Of a stretch of 64,000 nucleotides of DNA, positions 1 to 8,327 are shown in pieces. Each line of letters starts with the position of its first letter. Positions within the stretch are counted from its first letter, which is position 1. The translations under genes and the position numbers were made by a program. Below the pieces are notes generated by a model. The model did not search any database. It was given only the letters and a program-made list of their open reading frames with translations, and was not told the origin of the DNA. Source of the DNA: Kumtagia yinganensis (GTDB taxonomy: Bacteria > Pseudomonadota > Alphaproteobacteria > Rhizobiales > Rhizobiaceae); the NCBI RefSeq assembly GCF_040081985.1, contig NZ_JBEBMH010000002.1, positions 62,001-126,000 of the forward strand, given 5' to 3'.

Positions 1-285
1 CGCGAAATCTCTTCTGTTAAGGTCGAAAAGAGGCGCGTTTAGGTTTGCTTAAGCTCTTGCTAACCGTGCGGTAAGACTATCCAGGTACAAACAACCCAGA
101 TCGGTCATCGCAGCCGCTCTCACGCTCCGGATCAGGTATTGCGTACCGGAGCCGTCATCTTCGCAGTGTAATGCGTAGCGAAGGCCATGCGTATTTTGGC
201 AAGACCGCGCCCTTTCGCCCATCGAAAGGCGCGGTTTTTCCAGTTCGCCAACCCTTCCGCTCGGAACCCACTATCAGGCGCGCTG
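1..285. other. Noncoding stretch at window edge
   Basis: No convincing reading frame is seen. The stretch ends in a strong plus-strand terminator (listed separately), so it is probably the 3' part of a transcript that begins left of the window, either an mRNA trailer or a small RNA. A TTAA-N7-CTAA arrangement at 49-63 resembles a CtrA box (consensus TTAA-N7-TTAA) but has one mismatch, so CtrA control is only a weak guess. Confidence 0.4.
204..240 (+). terminator. Intrinsic terminator
   Basis: ACCGCGCC (204-211) pairs with GGCGCGGT (228-235), and TTTCG (213-217) extends the stem with CGAAA (223-227), leaving one bulged C and a 5-nt loop. A run of five T follows. It would end a plus-strand transcript entering from the left, facing the minus-strand gene that stops at 286. 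Confidence 0.8.
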
Positions 286-654
286 TCACGTGCCCTTGGA
301 TCGCGCGCTCAACCGTCGATAGTTAGCCTTGACCCTCCTGCCCACGGGTTTCAGCGCCGCGTGCATCGCCTGCTCGGCGGCCACCCCGTTCAGCATCGAC
401 GGCGTCCTGCCGGACAGCAGTTCGGGCCAGAAGCGCATGGCCGCGCCCGCCACGGACACTTGCGCCGCGGCCATGCCTTGCGCCATCGCCATGCCTTTCT
501 CGGTTACGGCCCTCATTGTCTCTATGCCGCCCGCCCCGGCATTGGTTTCACTGGCAAGCAGCGGAATCCGCATCCACATCACCATCGGCGCCAGCATCAG
601 GTTGGACGCCACTTCGGCAGCATTGCGGAGATTTCCCGCGCGACGTCTTGCCAT
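286..654 (-). CDS. Hypothetical protein, phasin-like size
   Basis: A 122-residue protein I cannot assign with confidence. It begins MARRRAGNLRNAAEVASN and is rich in Ala, Met and Leu with a basic C-terminus. Composition and size recall small phasin-type or granule-associated helical proteins, but no diagnostic motif is visible. The start at 654 was chosen because residues predicted upstream of it are Cys/His/Ser-rich and unlike the rest. It lies alone, 73 bp downstream of the AhpD-like gene on the same strand. Confidence 0.45.
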   Translation of the reverse strand: MARRRAGNLRNAAEVASNLMLAPMVMWMRIPLLASETNAGAGGIETMRAVTEKGMAMAQGMAAAQVSVAGAAMRFWPELLSGRTPSMLNGVAAEQAMHAALKPVGRRVKANYRRLSARSKGT

Positions 655-727
655 GATGGAACATCCCCCAGAAGCTTCGGAATCGATTGCAATAGTTTGG
701 ATAGACAGCGGAAAGTCGAACGTCCGA

Positions 728-1138
728 TCAGTCGTGTGGCTGGAATTGCACATCGACCGGAGGACGCAACGCATTGGCCAGCCGATTGGTTTCATTGGCC
801 ATGCCGACCACCGAAAGCACTTCCATGAACTGCTCTTCGGTCATGCCCTTGGCGCGCGCACCGGCCGTGTGCGAATAGGTGCAGTATTCGCAGCCATTGG
901 TTGCCGAGACGGCGATGTAGATCAGTTCCTTGGTCAGCGGATCGAGCGCGCCGGGCGCCATCACCTGTTTGATCGATTCCCACGTGCGCTTGAGCAGAGC
1001 CGGGTCATGCGCCAGCACCTTCCAGAAATTGTTGATCCAGTCGGATTTTCGGGTCTCCATGATGTCGTCATAGACGGCCCGCACCTCGGCGTCTGCCATC
1101 TCGTATTCCACCAAAGTCACCAGCGCCTTGCCCGACAT
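728..1138 (-). CDS. Carboxymuconolactone decarboxylase / AhpD-like protein
   Basis: A 136-residue AhpD-fold protein. The family signature is clear: a CEYC redox pair followed by a His three residues on (CEYCTYSH), inside a helix that starts ELIYIAVSATNG. In AhpD-type proteins this Cys pair and His relay electrons to peroxiredoxins or act as a peroxidase site; the substrate here is unknown. The start at 1138 has a GGAGA ribosome site 7 nt upstream; an upstream in-frame start would add a low-complexity leader and lacks such a site. It is 75 bp downstream of the aminotransferase gene on the same strand and may be cotranscribed with it. Confidence 0.85.
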   Translation of the reverse strand: MSGKALVTLVEYEMADAEVRAVYDDIMETRKSDWINNFWKVLAHDPALLKRTWESIKQVMAPGALDPLTKELIYIAVSATNGCEYCTYSHTAGARAKGMTEEQFMEVLSVVGMANETNRLANALRPPVDVQFQPHD

Positions 1139-1213
1139 CCACTTTCTCCGATTTGAAATGTTTCGGGGCGAAGCCGAAGCTCCGCCCCCGTTGAATTGCA
1201 ACGCCGCGCCTGG

Positions 1214-2596
1214 TTACTTCGCCTTGCTCAAATCCGCGAAGGCAAGATCCAGGGCCTTCGCGATCCGGTCGCCTGCCATATCAATCGTGTCGCGCGTCCA
1301 CATGATCGGCGGCGACAGGATCATCGTGTCGCCGGTCGCTCGCATCATCATGCCCTGCGCGATCGCGTGGTCGCGGATGACGACCGCGGCGCTGCCGGCA
1401 GGCAGGAAACGCTCGCGCGTCGCCTTGTCCTTGACGATCTCGATGGCGCCCATCAGGCCGATGCTGCGCACCTCGCCGACCAGCGGATGGTCCGCCACCT
1501 TCTCCTGCAGCATCTTTGCGAAATACGGCCCGGTGTCTTCGCGCACCCGCTCGACCAGCCCTTCCCGCTCGATGATCTCGAGATTGGCGAGACCGACCGC
1601 GCAGGCCACCGGATGTCCGGAATAGGTATAGCCGTGGTGGAACTCGCCGCCCTTCTCTTCGAGCGTTCTGGCGATCCGGTCGCCGACCAGCAGGGCGGAC
1701 AGCGGCAGGTAGCCGGAGGTCAGCGCCTTGGCTGTGGTGATCGTATCCGGCTCGATGCCGTAGGTCTCGGCGGCGAACCAATTGCCGGTGCGCCCATAGC
1801 CGGTAATCACCTCGTCGAGCATCAGGAGCACGTCGTATTTGCGGCAGATGCGCTGCACCTCGGGCCAGTAGCTCGCCGGCGGTATTTTTACGCCTCCCGC
1901 CCCCATCACAGGCTCGCCGATGAAGGCGGCGACCTTGTCGGCGCCGGCTTCGAGAATGGCGTCCTCGACGGCCTTCGCCGCCCGCAGACCGAATTCATGG
2001 TCGCTCTCGCCGGGCAGCGCCAGCTCGAAGGCATAGGGCATCATGACATGCACGATGTTGGGAACCGCGCCGCCGAGTTGCCCGTGCATAAGCTCCATGC
2101 CGCCCAGCGACGTGCCGGCGATGGTCGAGCCGTGATAGGCGTTCTTGCGCGAGATGATGCGGTTCTTCTCGGGCTTGCCCTCCAGCGCCCAATAGTGGCG
2201 CACCAGGCGGAGCGCCGTATCGTTGGATTCCGAGCCGGACGAGCCGAAGAACACCTGATTGACGCCCTTCGGCGCGAGTTCGGCAATCTTCTTCGCCAAC
2301 AGGATCGGCGTCGGCGTCGAGCAGCGGAAGAAGGCGTTGTAATAAGGCAGTTCCTTCATCTGCCTGTAGGCGGCTTCGGCGAGTTCGTCGCGCCCGTAGC
2401 CGACATTGACGCACCACAGGCCGGCCATGCCGTCCAAAATCTCATTGCCTTCGGAATCGTAGATGAATGGCCCGTCGGCGCGCACGATCATGCGGCTGCC
2501 GGCGGCGCGCAGTTCCTTGTGGTCGGTGAACGGATGCAGATGATGCGCGGCATCGATCTGCTGCAACTGTTTTAGCGAATAGTTCTGATAAGTCAT
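1214..2596 (-). CDS. Class III PLP-dependent aminotransferase (omega-aminotransferase)
   Basis: A 460-residue full-length subgroup II/class III aminotransferase. The cofactor-binding block is LMLDEVITGYGRTG, and the Schiff-base Lys is K290 in TTAKALTSGY. The FGSSGSESNDTA phosphate-binding stretch and the YTYSGHP motif are intact. The family moves amino groups from beta-alanine, putrescine, taurine or other omega-amines to pyruvate; the sequence alone does not fix the donor. Its position beside transporters and N-methyl-amine oxidation genes suggests that it handles amine breakdown products. Confidence 0.9.
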   Translation of the reverse strand: MTYQNYSLKQLQQIDAAHHLHPFTDHKELRAAGSRMIVRADGPFIYDSEGNEILDGMAGLWCVNVGYGRDELAEAAYRQMKELPYYNAFFRCSTPTPILLAKKIAELAPKGVNQVFFGSSGSESNDTALRLVRHYWALEGKPEKNRIISRKNAYHGSTIAGTSLGGMELMHGQLGGAVPNIVHVMMPYAFELALPGESDHEFGLRAAKAVEDAILEAGADKVAAFIGEPVMGAGGVKIPPASYWPEVQRICRKYDVLLMLDEVITGYGRTGNWFAAETYGIEPDTITTAKALTSGYLPLSALLVGDRIARTLEEKGGEFHHGYTYSGHPVACAVGLANLEIIEREGLVERVREDTGPYFAKMLQEKVADHPLVGEVRSIGLMGAIEIVKDKATRERFLPAGSAAVVIRDHAIAQGMMMRATGDTMILSPPIMWTRDTIDMAGDRIAKALDLAFADLSKAK

Positions 2597-2799
2597 CGGG
2601 TTACCCTCTCGTCTTGATTCAATCCGGCGGGCGCCGGGGAGAATTCAGCGAGACGAGCCAGGCGGCGAATAACCGATGCGGGCGCATAGGCGCAGCAATT
2701 CGGCATGGATGGTCCGGCTCGACGGCGTCGAGGCATGACCATCGCTGCGGTGCCGGTTTCGGAACATGGTTGGACTGTAGTCGAGCTTCCCGCGAAGGT

Positions 2800-3978
2800 T
2801 CAAGCCCATCGCCTGCGCGCCGACCGATAGATCGCCAGCGCCACCAGCAGGCCGGTCAGGCCGGCTATGACGATCGGCAGGCCGAAGGGTCCTATCCCCT
2901 GCATCAAGGCGCCGGCGCTCGGCGGCCCGACGATGCCGCCAAGACCCCAAAGCAGCGCGAAGGCGGCATTGCCGGCAACCAGCGCCGAGCCCTTGAAACG
3001 GTTTCCGAGTTCCACCAGCGCCATCGTGTAAACGCCGTAGCCAACCCCTCCCATGACTACGAGAAGCGGCCAGATGAACGGCGTGAGGATGAATTGGCCC
3101 AGCAGCAGCGCACATGTTCCGGTCGCCACCGCACAGAAGATGATCATGGAGCGCGCGCCAAGCTTTTCCGCCGCAAGCCCTAGCGGAATCTGAAGCACGA
3201 TGTTGCCGATCGACAAGGCGGTGATCAGCGCGGCCAGTGTCGCCGCGGCCAGCCCGAACGAACTTCCGAACACCGGCATCAGCGAATAGGTGCTTTGCTG
3301 TGTCGCCGCCGACACCAAGACAGCCGTGAGCAATGCTGGCGCGGCGCGCATGAAGAAAAAGAACCCGCCGGACGGTTCCTCGTCCGCCTCGAAGCCTGCC
3401 AAGGACGAGGATACGAGCCCGAGGACGACTGCGCAGGATACAAAACCCGCGATCCCGATCAGGAACGGCGCCCAGCCTTCCGTGCCGACCAAAGTCAGCG
3501 CCAGCGGTCCGACCGCGTAACCCGCGCCCATCAGCGAATTGAAAACGCCCATCACGCGGCCGCGTTGCGAGGGTGGGGCCAGCGCCAGCGCCCAGACCTC
3601 GCCCAGCACATAAAGCGGATTGATGACGAATCCGATCAGGAAGCGGATAGCGAACCAAGCAAATTCATTCTGCAGCGCGCCGATGGCTAGGAAGCACAGC
3701 GCGCCCGCGATAGCGCAGCCGACGGCAAGGTTACGCGCGCCGAAGAGGCGCACCGCGCCCGGCACCAGCGACGCCGACAGGATGAGCCCCAGCGGCATCA
3801 TCGCGGCGGAGACCCCGATCAGTGTGGGCGACATGCCTTGCCGCTGCATCAGGATCGTGAACAGCGGATAGCTCAACCCTTGCGCGGCGCCGAACACCGC
3901 CAGAGCGGCCGTGACGCCAGAGAGCGCACCCCATCTCAAGGGACTCTCAGTCTTGGCGTGCTCGACAGCCTCAATCAC
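2800..3978 (-). CDS. MFS transporter (second of a tandem pair)
   Basis: A roughly 392-residue, 12-helix major facilitator protein. It shares the sequence plan of the upstream gene: an N-terminal QGLSYPL block, the GRVMGVFNSLMGAGYAVGP loop between helices 4 and 5, and NIVLQIPLGLAAEKLGAR in the second half. I place the start at GTG 3978: a GGAGGAG site lies 8 nt upstream, and translation then begins 8 bp before the stop of the preceding MFS gene, which implies translational coupling. A longer frame reaches to 4053, but its extra residues are Arg/Cys-rich and look spurious. Substrate unknown. Confidence 0.85.
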   Translation of the reverse strand: MIEAVEHAKTESPLRWGALSGVTAALAVFGAAQGLSYPLFTILMQRQGMSPTLIGVSAAMMPLGLILSASLVPGAVRLFGARNLAVGCAIAGALCFLAIGALQNEFAWFAIRFLIGFVINPLYVLGEVWALALAPPSQRGRVMGVFNSLMGAGYAVGPLALTLVGTEGWAPFLIGIAGFVSCAVVLGLVSSSLAGFEADEEPSGGFFFFMRAAPALLTAVLVSAATQQSTYSLMPVFGSSFGLAAATLAALITALSIGNIVLQIPLGLAAEKLGARSMIIFCAVATGTCALLLGQFILTPFIWPLLVVMGGVGYGVYTMALVELGNRFKGSALVAGNAAFALLWGLGGIVGPPSAGALMQGIGPFGLPIVIAGLTGLLVALAIYRSARRRWA

Positions 3979-5155
3979 CGGCCGTGCTCCTCCGCGACGA
4001 GAGGCTTGCAACAATACCCGCCGCCAGCGCGCCGCACAGCAAGGCCAGTGCAAGGGGCAGTCCCTGCACGCCGATCAGGTCCATGACCGTACCGGTAAAT
4101 GGCGGCCCGGCGATGCCGCCGGCGCCCCACGCCAGCGCGAAGGCGGCGTTGCCGGTCATCAGCATCGCGCCGGAAAAGTGCTCGCCAAGCTGGATCAGGC
4201 CCATCGTGTAGATCCCGAAGGCGACGGCGCCCCAGACGAAGGTCACCGGCCAGATCAGCACCGTGGGGAGCAGCACCGGCAACAGCGCGCAGCCGGCCGC
4301 CGCGAACAATGCGCAGAGCAGCATGACACGATCCGCCCCAAGCCGCTCGGCCAACGCGCCGAGCGGAATCTGCAGGACGACGTTGCCGGCGATGAAAACC
4401 GTGAGCAGCGTGGCAATCCTCTGTTCCGAACTGCCGTGCGCCTCGCCATAGACGGAAAACAGCGCCAGCAGCGCCTGCTCGAAGGCGGCCGCGGTGAACA
4501 CCGCAAACATCAGCAGCGGCGCGACCAGCACGAAACCCGCGACCGAGGTCGGCTGCTTCTCGTCCCGCATTTCGGGCATGCGCGGCAGCACGGCCAACAG
4601 GATCGCGCCGCAGAGCACGAAGGCGGAGATGCCGACGAGGAAGGGCGGCCAACCTTCCGTGCCGGCCAGGGTCAGCGTCAGCGGCCCGATGGCGAAACCC
4701 GCCGACACGACCGACGCATAGATGCCCATCAGCCGGCCGCGCCTCGCAGGTGGCGCCATGGCGATCATCCACGTCTCGCTGATCACATAGAGCGGGTTGG
4801 CGGCGAAGCCGATCAGAAAGCGCAACGGAAACCACGCCCATACGTCCTGCCACGTGGCGATAGCAGCCAGCAACAGGGCCGCCGACGCCGCGCAGGCCAA
4901 CGCCAGCCGCGCCGCCCCGAAGTGCCGCGACAAGGCCGGTATGAAGAAAGACGAAACGATGAAGCCGAGCGGCGTCATGGCGGCCGATATGCCGATCATC
5001 GCCGGCGACAGACCTTGCCGTTGCAGGATGAAGCTGAGCAGCGGATAGCTAAGCCCCTGGCTGATCGCAAACACAGCCACGGTCGCGATGATGCCGGCGA
5101 TGGCCGCGACGGGCATATCGGAGGGTTCGGATGTCGGCGGATTTTCTGCCGTCAT
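3971..5155 (-). CDS. MFS transporter (first of a tandem pair)
   Basis: A 394-residue major facilitator permease, paralogous to the next gene and overlapping it by 8 bp. Twelve hydrophobic segments are evident. Conserved blocks are QGLSYPLLSFILQRQG, ARRGRLMGIYASVVSAGF and NVVLQIPLGALAERLGADR. The start at 5155 (MTAENPP) was chosen because upstream in-frame residues are not typical of a cytosolic N-terminus; the ribosome site is weak, so a start at 5218 remains possible. The two transporters may act as a heterodimer or carry related substrates such as amines or amino acids of this island (inference). Confidence 0.85.
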   Translation of the reverse strand: MTAENPPTSEPSDMPVAAIAGIIATVAVFAISQGLSYPLLSFILQRQGLSPAMIGISAAMTPLGFIVSSFFIPALSRHFGAARLALACAASAALLLAAIATWQDVWAWFPLRFLIGFAANPLYVISETWMIAMAPPARRGRLMGIYASVVSAGFAIGPLTLTLAGTEGWPPFLVGISAFVLCGAILLAVLPRMPEMRDEKQPTSVAGFVLVAPLLMFAVFTAAAFEQALLALFSVYGEAHGSSEQRIATLLTVFIAGNVVLQIPLGALAERLGADRVMLLCALFAAAGCALLPVLLPTVLIWPVTFVWGAVAFGIYTMGLIQLGEHFSGAMLMTGNAAFALAWGAGGIAGPPFTGTVMDLIGVQGLPLALALLCGALAAGIVASLSSRRSTAGD

Positions 5156-5259
5156 GGGTTGGGCTGGCGCTTTGGAGAACAACGAACCGGCTGCTTGCCA
5201 TGGCGGGTGGCAAAACACACTGCGGCAGGCGGGCGATTTCGACCTGCCAGGAGCGCAAG

Positions 5260-5354
5260 GCAGTAGGGCAGTAGGGCAGTAGGGCAGTAGGGCAGTAGGG
5301 CAGTAGGGCAGTAGGGCAGTAGGGCAGTAGGGCAGTAGGGCAGTAGGGCAGTAG
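5260..5354 (+). repeat. Tandem repeat, about 12 copies of GCAGTAGG
   Basis: About 12 head-to-tail copies of the 8-bp unit GCAGTAGG lie between the MFS gene start and the oxidase gene end. A further block in opposite orientation (CCTACTGC units) lies at 5443-5470. Together they can fold into a long cruciform or hairpin. Units of this kind occur in intergenic DNA of Mesorhizobium-type genomes as far as I recall. Copy number is likely to vary between strains. Confidence 0.95.
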
Positions 5355-5442
5355 AAGAGGAACTCCCGGTTGCAAAACGGTCAAGGGTTGTCGCGGCCGA
5401 GTCTTTATCCACCGACCTCGGATAGATGCCCAGACCAGCACT

Positions 5443-5470
5443 CCCTACTGCCCTACTGCCCTACTGCCCT
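5443..5470 (-). repeat. Inverted block of the same 8-bp repeat
   Basis: Just over three copies of CCTACTGC, the reverse complement of the unit at 5260-5354, sit 88 bp downstream. The block ends right at the stop codon of the oxidase gene (5469), so the hairpin formed with the longer block could act as a transcription end for that gene. Confidence 0.9.
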
Positions 5471-6614
5471 AACCCCACCTCCTCATCCTGAACCGTCCAA
5501 TGTCATGCGGCGTCTCGCCATCAAGGGCCAGATCCGCAACGATTTCGCCAATGACGCTGGCGAACTTGAACCCATGCCCCGAGCACGGCGAGGCAACGAC
5601 GATGCGCGGGTCTTCCGGCAGGCAGTCAATGACAAAGTCCTCGTCCGGCGTCATCGTGTAGACGCAGGTCTTCATCGCCTTCAGCCGCCCCGCTGCGTCG
5701 GGCAGGTAACGTTCCAGGAACCGCCGCGTTCGCGCCTCGTCCGCGGGACCGGCGTCCTGGCGCGCGTCGTCGGCTGTTGCCAACCTGCCGCTGCCGAAGT
5801 GCGAGGCGCATTTGAATCCGAGGCCGGCAAAATCCGGGAAGCCGTAGAGGAAGTCATCCTCTCCTTCAATGGCGAACACCGGAAGCGCCCCGAGCCCGAA
5901 CAGTTCCGGCCGCTTCGGCTCGTACCAGGTGAGCACCATCCGGTTCAGGAACAGCTGTGGCTTCAGTTCCGGCACGAGTTCCGCAATCCATGGGCCGGCC
6001 GCGACGATGACCGAACCGACTTCGATCACCCGGTCGGCGAGCACCACGCGCACGCCCTCCCCGCGCGGCTCGATCGCCAAAACCTTTGTGTCCGTGAGGA
6101 CCGCCGCGCCGGCCTCCTCCGCCAGTCGCAGATGCAGGGTGCTGGCGAGGTCCGGACGTACAAAGCCGCCCTGCGGCTGGAACATGGCCGAATAGTTTTC
6201 GGGGAGCCGGATGGCGGGAAAGCGGCGCGCGACCTCGGCCGGATCGAGCAATTCGTGGTCCAGCCCGTGCAATCGGCAGGCTTCGAGCGAACCCGCGACC
6301 AGCATGCCGTCGGGCTTGCCGGCCTCCAGAATGCCGGTGACGGTCAGCACAGTCTCGCCCGTCAACTGCTCCAGTTCCCGCCAGTTCTCATAGGCGCGTC
6401 GCACCAGCGGCACATAGGAAGGGTGCTCGAAATAGCCCAGCCGGATCGCTCGCGATTCGCCATGCGACGAGCCGCGGTCATGGCCCAGCTGGAACTGCTC
6501 GGTGCCGATGGCCCGCACGCCGCGCCGCGCCAGATGGAACAGCGCTGCGCTGCCCATAGCGCCGAGGCCGACGACGGCGACGTCGTAACTGTTCTTCTCC
6601 GTCCCTAACGTCAT
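5469..6614 (-). CDS. Sarcosine / N-methyl-L-tryptophan oxidase family flavoprotein
   Basis: A 381-residue FAD-dependent amine oxidase of the monomeric sarcosine oxidase family (family length about 385-390). The dinucleotide-binding motif is VVGLGAMGSAAL. The covalent flavin Cys is C317 in KTCVYTMTPDEDF, and the C-terminal CSGHGFK block is present. The enzyme should demethylate an N-methyl amino acid to formaldehyde and H2O2. The start at 6614 (MTLGTEKNS) has a GAGGGA site; the frame continues upstream, but that part overlaps the divergent methyltransferase gene. It is divergent from the MttB gene (start codons 93 bp apart), consistent with one shared control region for N-methyl compound breakdown. 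Confidence 0.88.
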   Translation of the reverse strand: MTLGTEKNSYDVAVVGLGAMGSAALFHLARRGVRAIGTEQFQLGHDRGSSHGESRAIRLGYFEHPSYVPLVRRAYENWRELEQLTGETVLTVTGILEAGKPDGMLVAGSLEACRLHGLDHELLDPAEVARRFPAIRLPENYSAMFQPQGGFVRPDLASTLHLRLAEEAGAAVLTDTKVLAIEPRGEGVRVVLADRVIEVGSVIVAAGPWIAELVPELKPQLFLNRMVLTWYEPKRPELFGLGALPVFAIEGEDDFLYGFPDFAGLGFKCASHFGSGRLATADDARQDAGPADEARTRRFLERYLPDAAGRLKAMKTCVYTMTPDEDFVIDCLPEDPRIVVASPCSGHGFKFASVIGEIVADLALDGETPHDIGRFRMRRWG

Positions 6615-6707
6615 GTCGCTTCCCTCGTCCAACGGGTCGCCGCCTCCGCAATGGCAGGTTGGCGTCCGGTCCATTATGCCGCCCGAATAGCACGAGTGAG
6701 GACCAGC

Positions 6708-8285
6708 ATGAACGCAGCCGTCCAGCCAGCGGAACCGGCCGTGGCAACCGAGCGTCCCCGCCGCGGCGGACGGGCGGGCAAACGCGCCGGCGGCAGCGCC
6801 GCCTTCGAGCAGCCGCCGTTCCGCCAGCTGAAAATCCCGTTCCAGCCGACCAAGCTGATCTCCGACGACGAACTGGAATCGATCCACCTCGCCTCGCTAC
6901 GCGTGCTGAAGGAGATCGGCGTCGACGTGCTGCACGAGGGCGCGCGAAAAATCATGAAGGAGCATGGCGCGGACGTGCGCGAGGGCAGCGAGCGCGTGCG
7001 TTTCGATGCCGACATGATGCTGGAACTGGTCGCTCATGCGCCGTCGGAATTCACCATCCACGCGCGCAACCCGGCACACAATGTTCGCTTCGGCGGCAAC
7101 AATCTTGTGCTGTCGCAGATGGCCTCGGCGCCAAACTGCTCGGATATGGACGGCGGCCGCCGCCCCGGCAACCAGCGCGACTTCCGCAATTTTTTGCGGC
7201 TGGCGCAGATGCACAACATCCTGAACACCACCGGCGGCTATCCGGTCGAGCCGATCGATATCCACCCCTCGGTGCGCCACCTCGAATGCATCCGCGATCT
7301 CGCGACGCTCACCGACAAGGTGTTTCACATCTATTCGCTGGGGCGGGAGCGCAATGTCGACGGAATCGAGATCGCCCGCATCGCCCGCGGCATTTCGCGC
7401 GAGCAATTGCTGGAGGAACCGTCGGTCTACACCATCATCAACACCAATTCGCCGCTGAAACTCGACGTGCCGATGATGGAGGGCATCATCCAGATGTCGT
7501 CGGCCGGCCAGGTGGTGATCGTCACGCCGTTCACGCTGTCAGGCGCAATGGCGCCTGTGACGATTGCCGGCGCGCTGGTGCAGCAGAACGCCGAGGCACT
7601 TTCCGGCATCGCCTTCACGCAGATGGTGCGCAAGGGCGCGCCAGTCGGTTACGGCGGCTTCACCTCCAATGTCGACATGAAATCGGGCGCGCCGGCCTTC
7701 GGCACGCCGGAATACATGAAGGCGCAACTTGTCGGCGGGCAGTTGGCGCGGCGCTATAAAATCCCCTACCGCACCTCAAACACCTGCGCCGCCAACACGG
7801 TCGACGCGCAGGCGGCTTATGAAAGCGTGTTTTCGCTATGGGGTGCGATCCAGGCCGGCGGCAATTTCATGCTGCACGGCGCCGGCTGGCTGGAAGGCGG
7901 CCTGCGCTGCTCCTACGAGAAGACGATCCTGGACATCGACCTGTTGCAGATGGTGGCGGAGTTCTTGACCCCGCTCGACCTGTCGGAGGATGCGCTGGCC
8001 GTGGATGCCATCCTCTCGGTCGGGCCCGGAGGCCATTTCTTCGGCACCCAGCACACGCAGGACCGCTACAAGACCGCCTTCTATTCGCCGATCCTTTCCG
8101 ACTGGCGCAATTTCGAGACCTGGGCGGAAGCCGGTTCTCCCACCGCGATGGAAAAGGCCAACCGTGTCTGGAAGGACCGGCTGGCAAGCTATGAGGAGCC
8201 ATGGATGGACCCCGCCATCCGCGAGGAACTCGAAGCCTTCGTCGAAAAACGCCGCGCCGAGGGCGGCGCGCCGACGGATTTTTGA
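6708..8285 (+). CDS. MttB-family (trimethylamine/quaternary amine) methyltransferase, non-pyrrolysine
   Basis: A 525-residue member of the trimethylamine methyltransferase superfamily (Pfam MTTB). The frame has no in-frame TAG, so it is a non-pyrrolysine member, a group that includes glycine betaine methyltransferases (MtgB). A TIM-barrel body with ITPFTLSGAMAPVTIAGALVQQ-type blocks is intact. Residues 1-45 are an Arg/Gly-rich extension. The family moves a methyl group from a quaternary amine to a corrinoid protein. GAGGA lies 5 nt before the ATG at 6708. It is followed 42 bp later by the flavoprotein gene, so demethylation and oxidation may be coupled. Substrate unknown; about 50 kb away lies a corrinoid protein that could serve it. 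Confidence 0.9.
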   Translation: MNAAVQPAEPAVATERPRRGGRAGKRAGGSAAFEQPPFRQLKIPFQPTKLISDDELESIHLASLRVLKEIGVDVLHEGARKIMKEHGADVREGSERVRFDADMMLELVAHAPSEFTIHARNPAHNVRFGGNNLVLSQMASAPNCSDMDGGRRPGNQRDFRNFLRLAQMHNILNTTGGYPVEPIDIHPSVRHLECIRDLATLTDKVFHIYSLGRERNVDGIEIARIARGISREQLLEEPSVYTIINTNSPLKLDVPMMEGIIQMSSAGQVVIVTPFTLSGAMAPVTIAGALVQQNAEALSGIAFTQMVRKGAPVGYGGFTSNVDMKSGAPAFGTPEYMKAQLVGGQLARRYKIPYRTSNTCAANTVDAQAAYESVFSLWGAIQAGGNFMLHGAGWLEGGLRCSYEKTILDIDLLQMVAEFLTPLDLSEDALAVDAILSVGPGGHFFGTQHTQDRYKTAFYSPILSDWRNFETWAEAGSPTAMEKANRVWKDRLASYEEPWMDPAIREELEAFVEKRRAEGGAPTDF

Positions 8286-8327
8286 GCCACCATTTTATCA
8301 TTCTCAATTCAATACGGACCCAACTTC

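Noticed and set aside
1196..2575. Long plus-strand frame opposite the aminotransferase
   Set aside because: The product is Arg/His/Gln-rich without any family pattern and mirrors the third-position GC of the true minus-strand gene.
3911..5266. Long plus-strand frame opposite the MFS pair
   Set aside because: Composition is Arg/Gln/His-rich; the opposite strand encodes two clear 12-helix transporters.
5260..5470. Possible CRISPR array from short regular repeats
   Set aside because: Units are 8 bp, head to tail without spacers, and no cas genes are near; this is a simple tandem repeat.
6708..8285. Pyrrolysine-containing trimethylamine methyltransferase
   Set aside because: No in-frame TAG codon is present in either MttB gene, and no pyrrolysine genes are seen.
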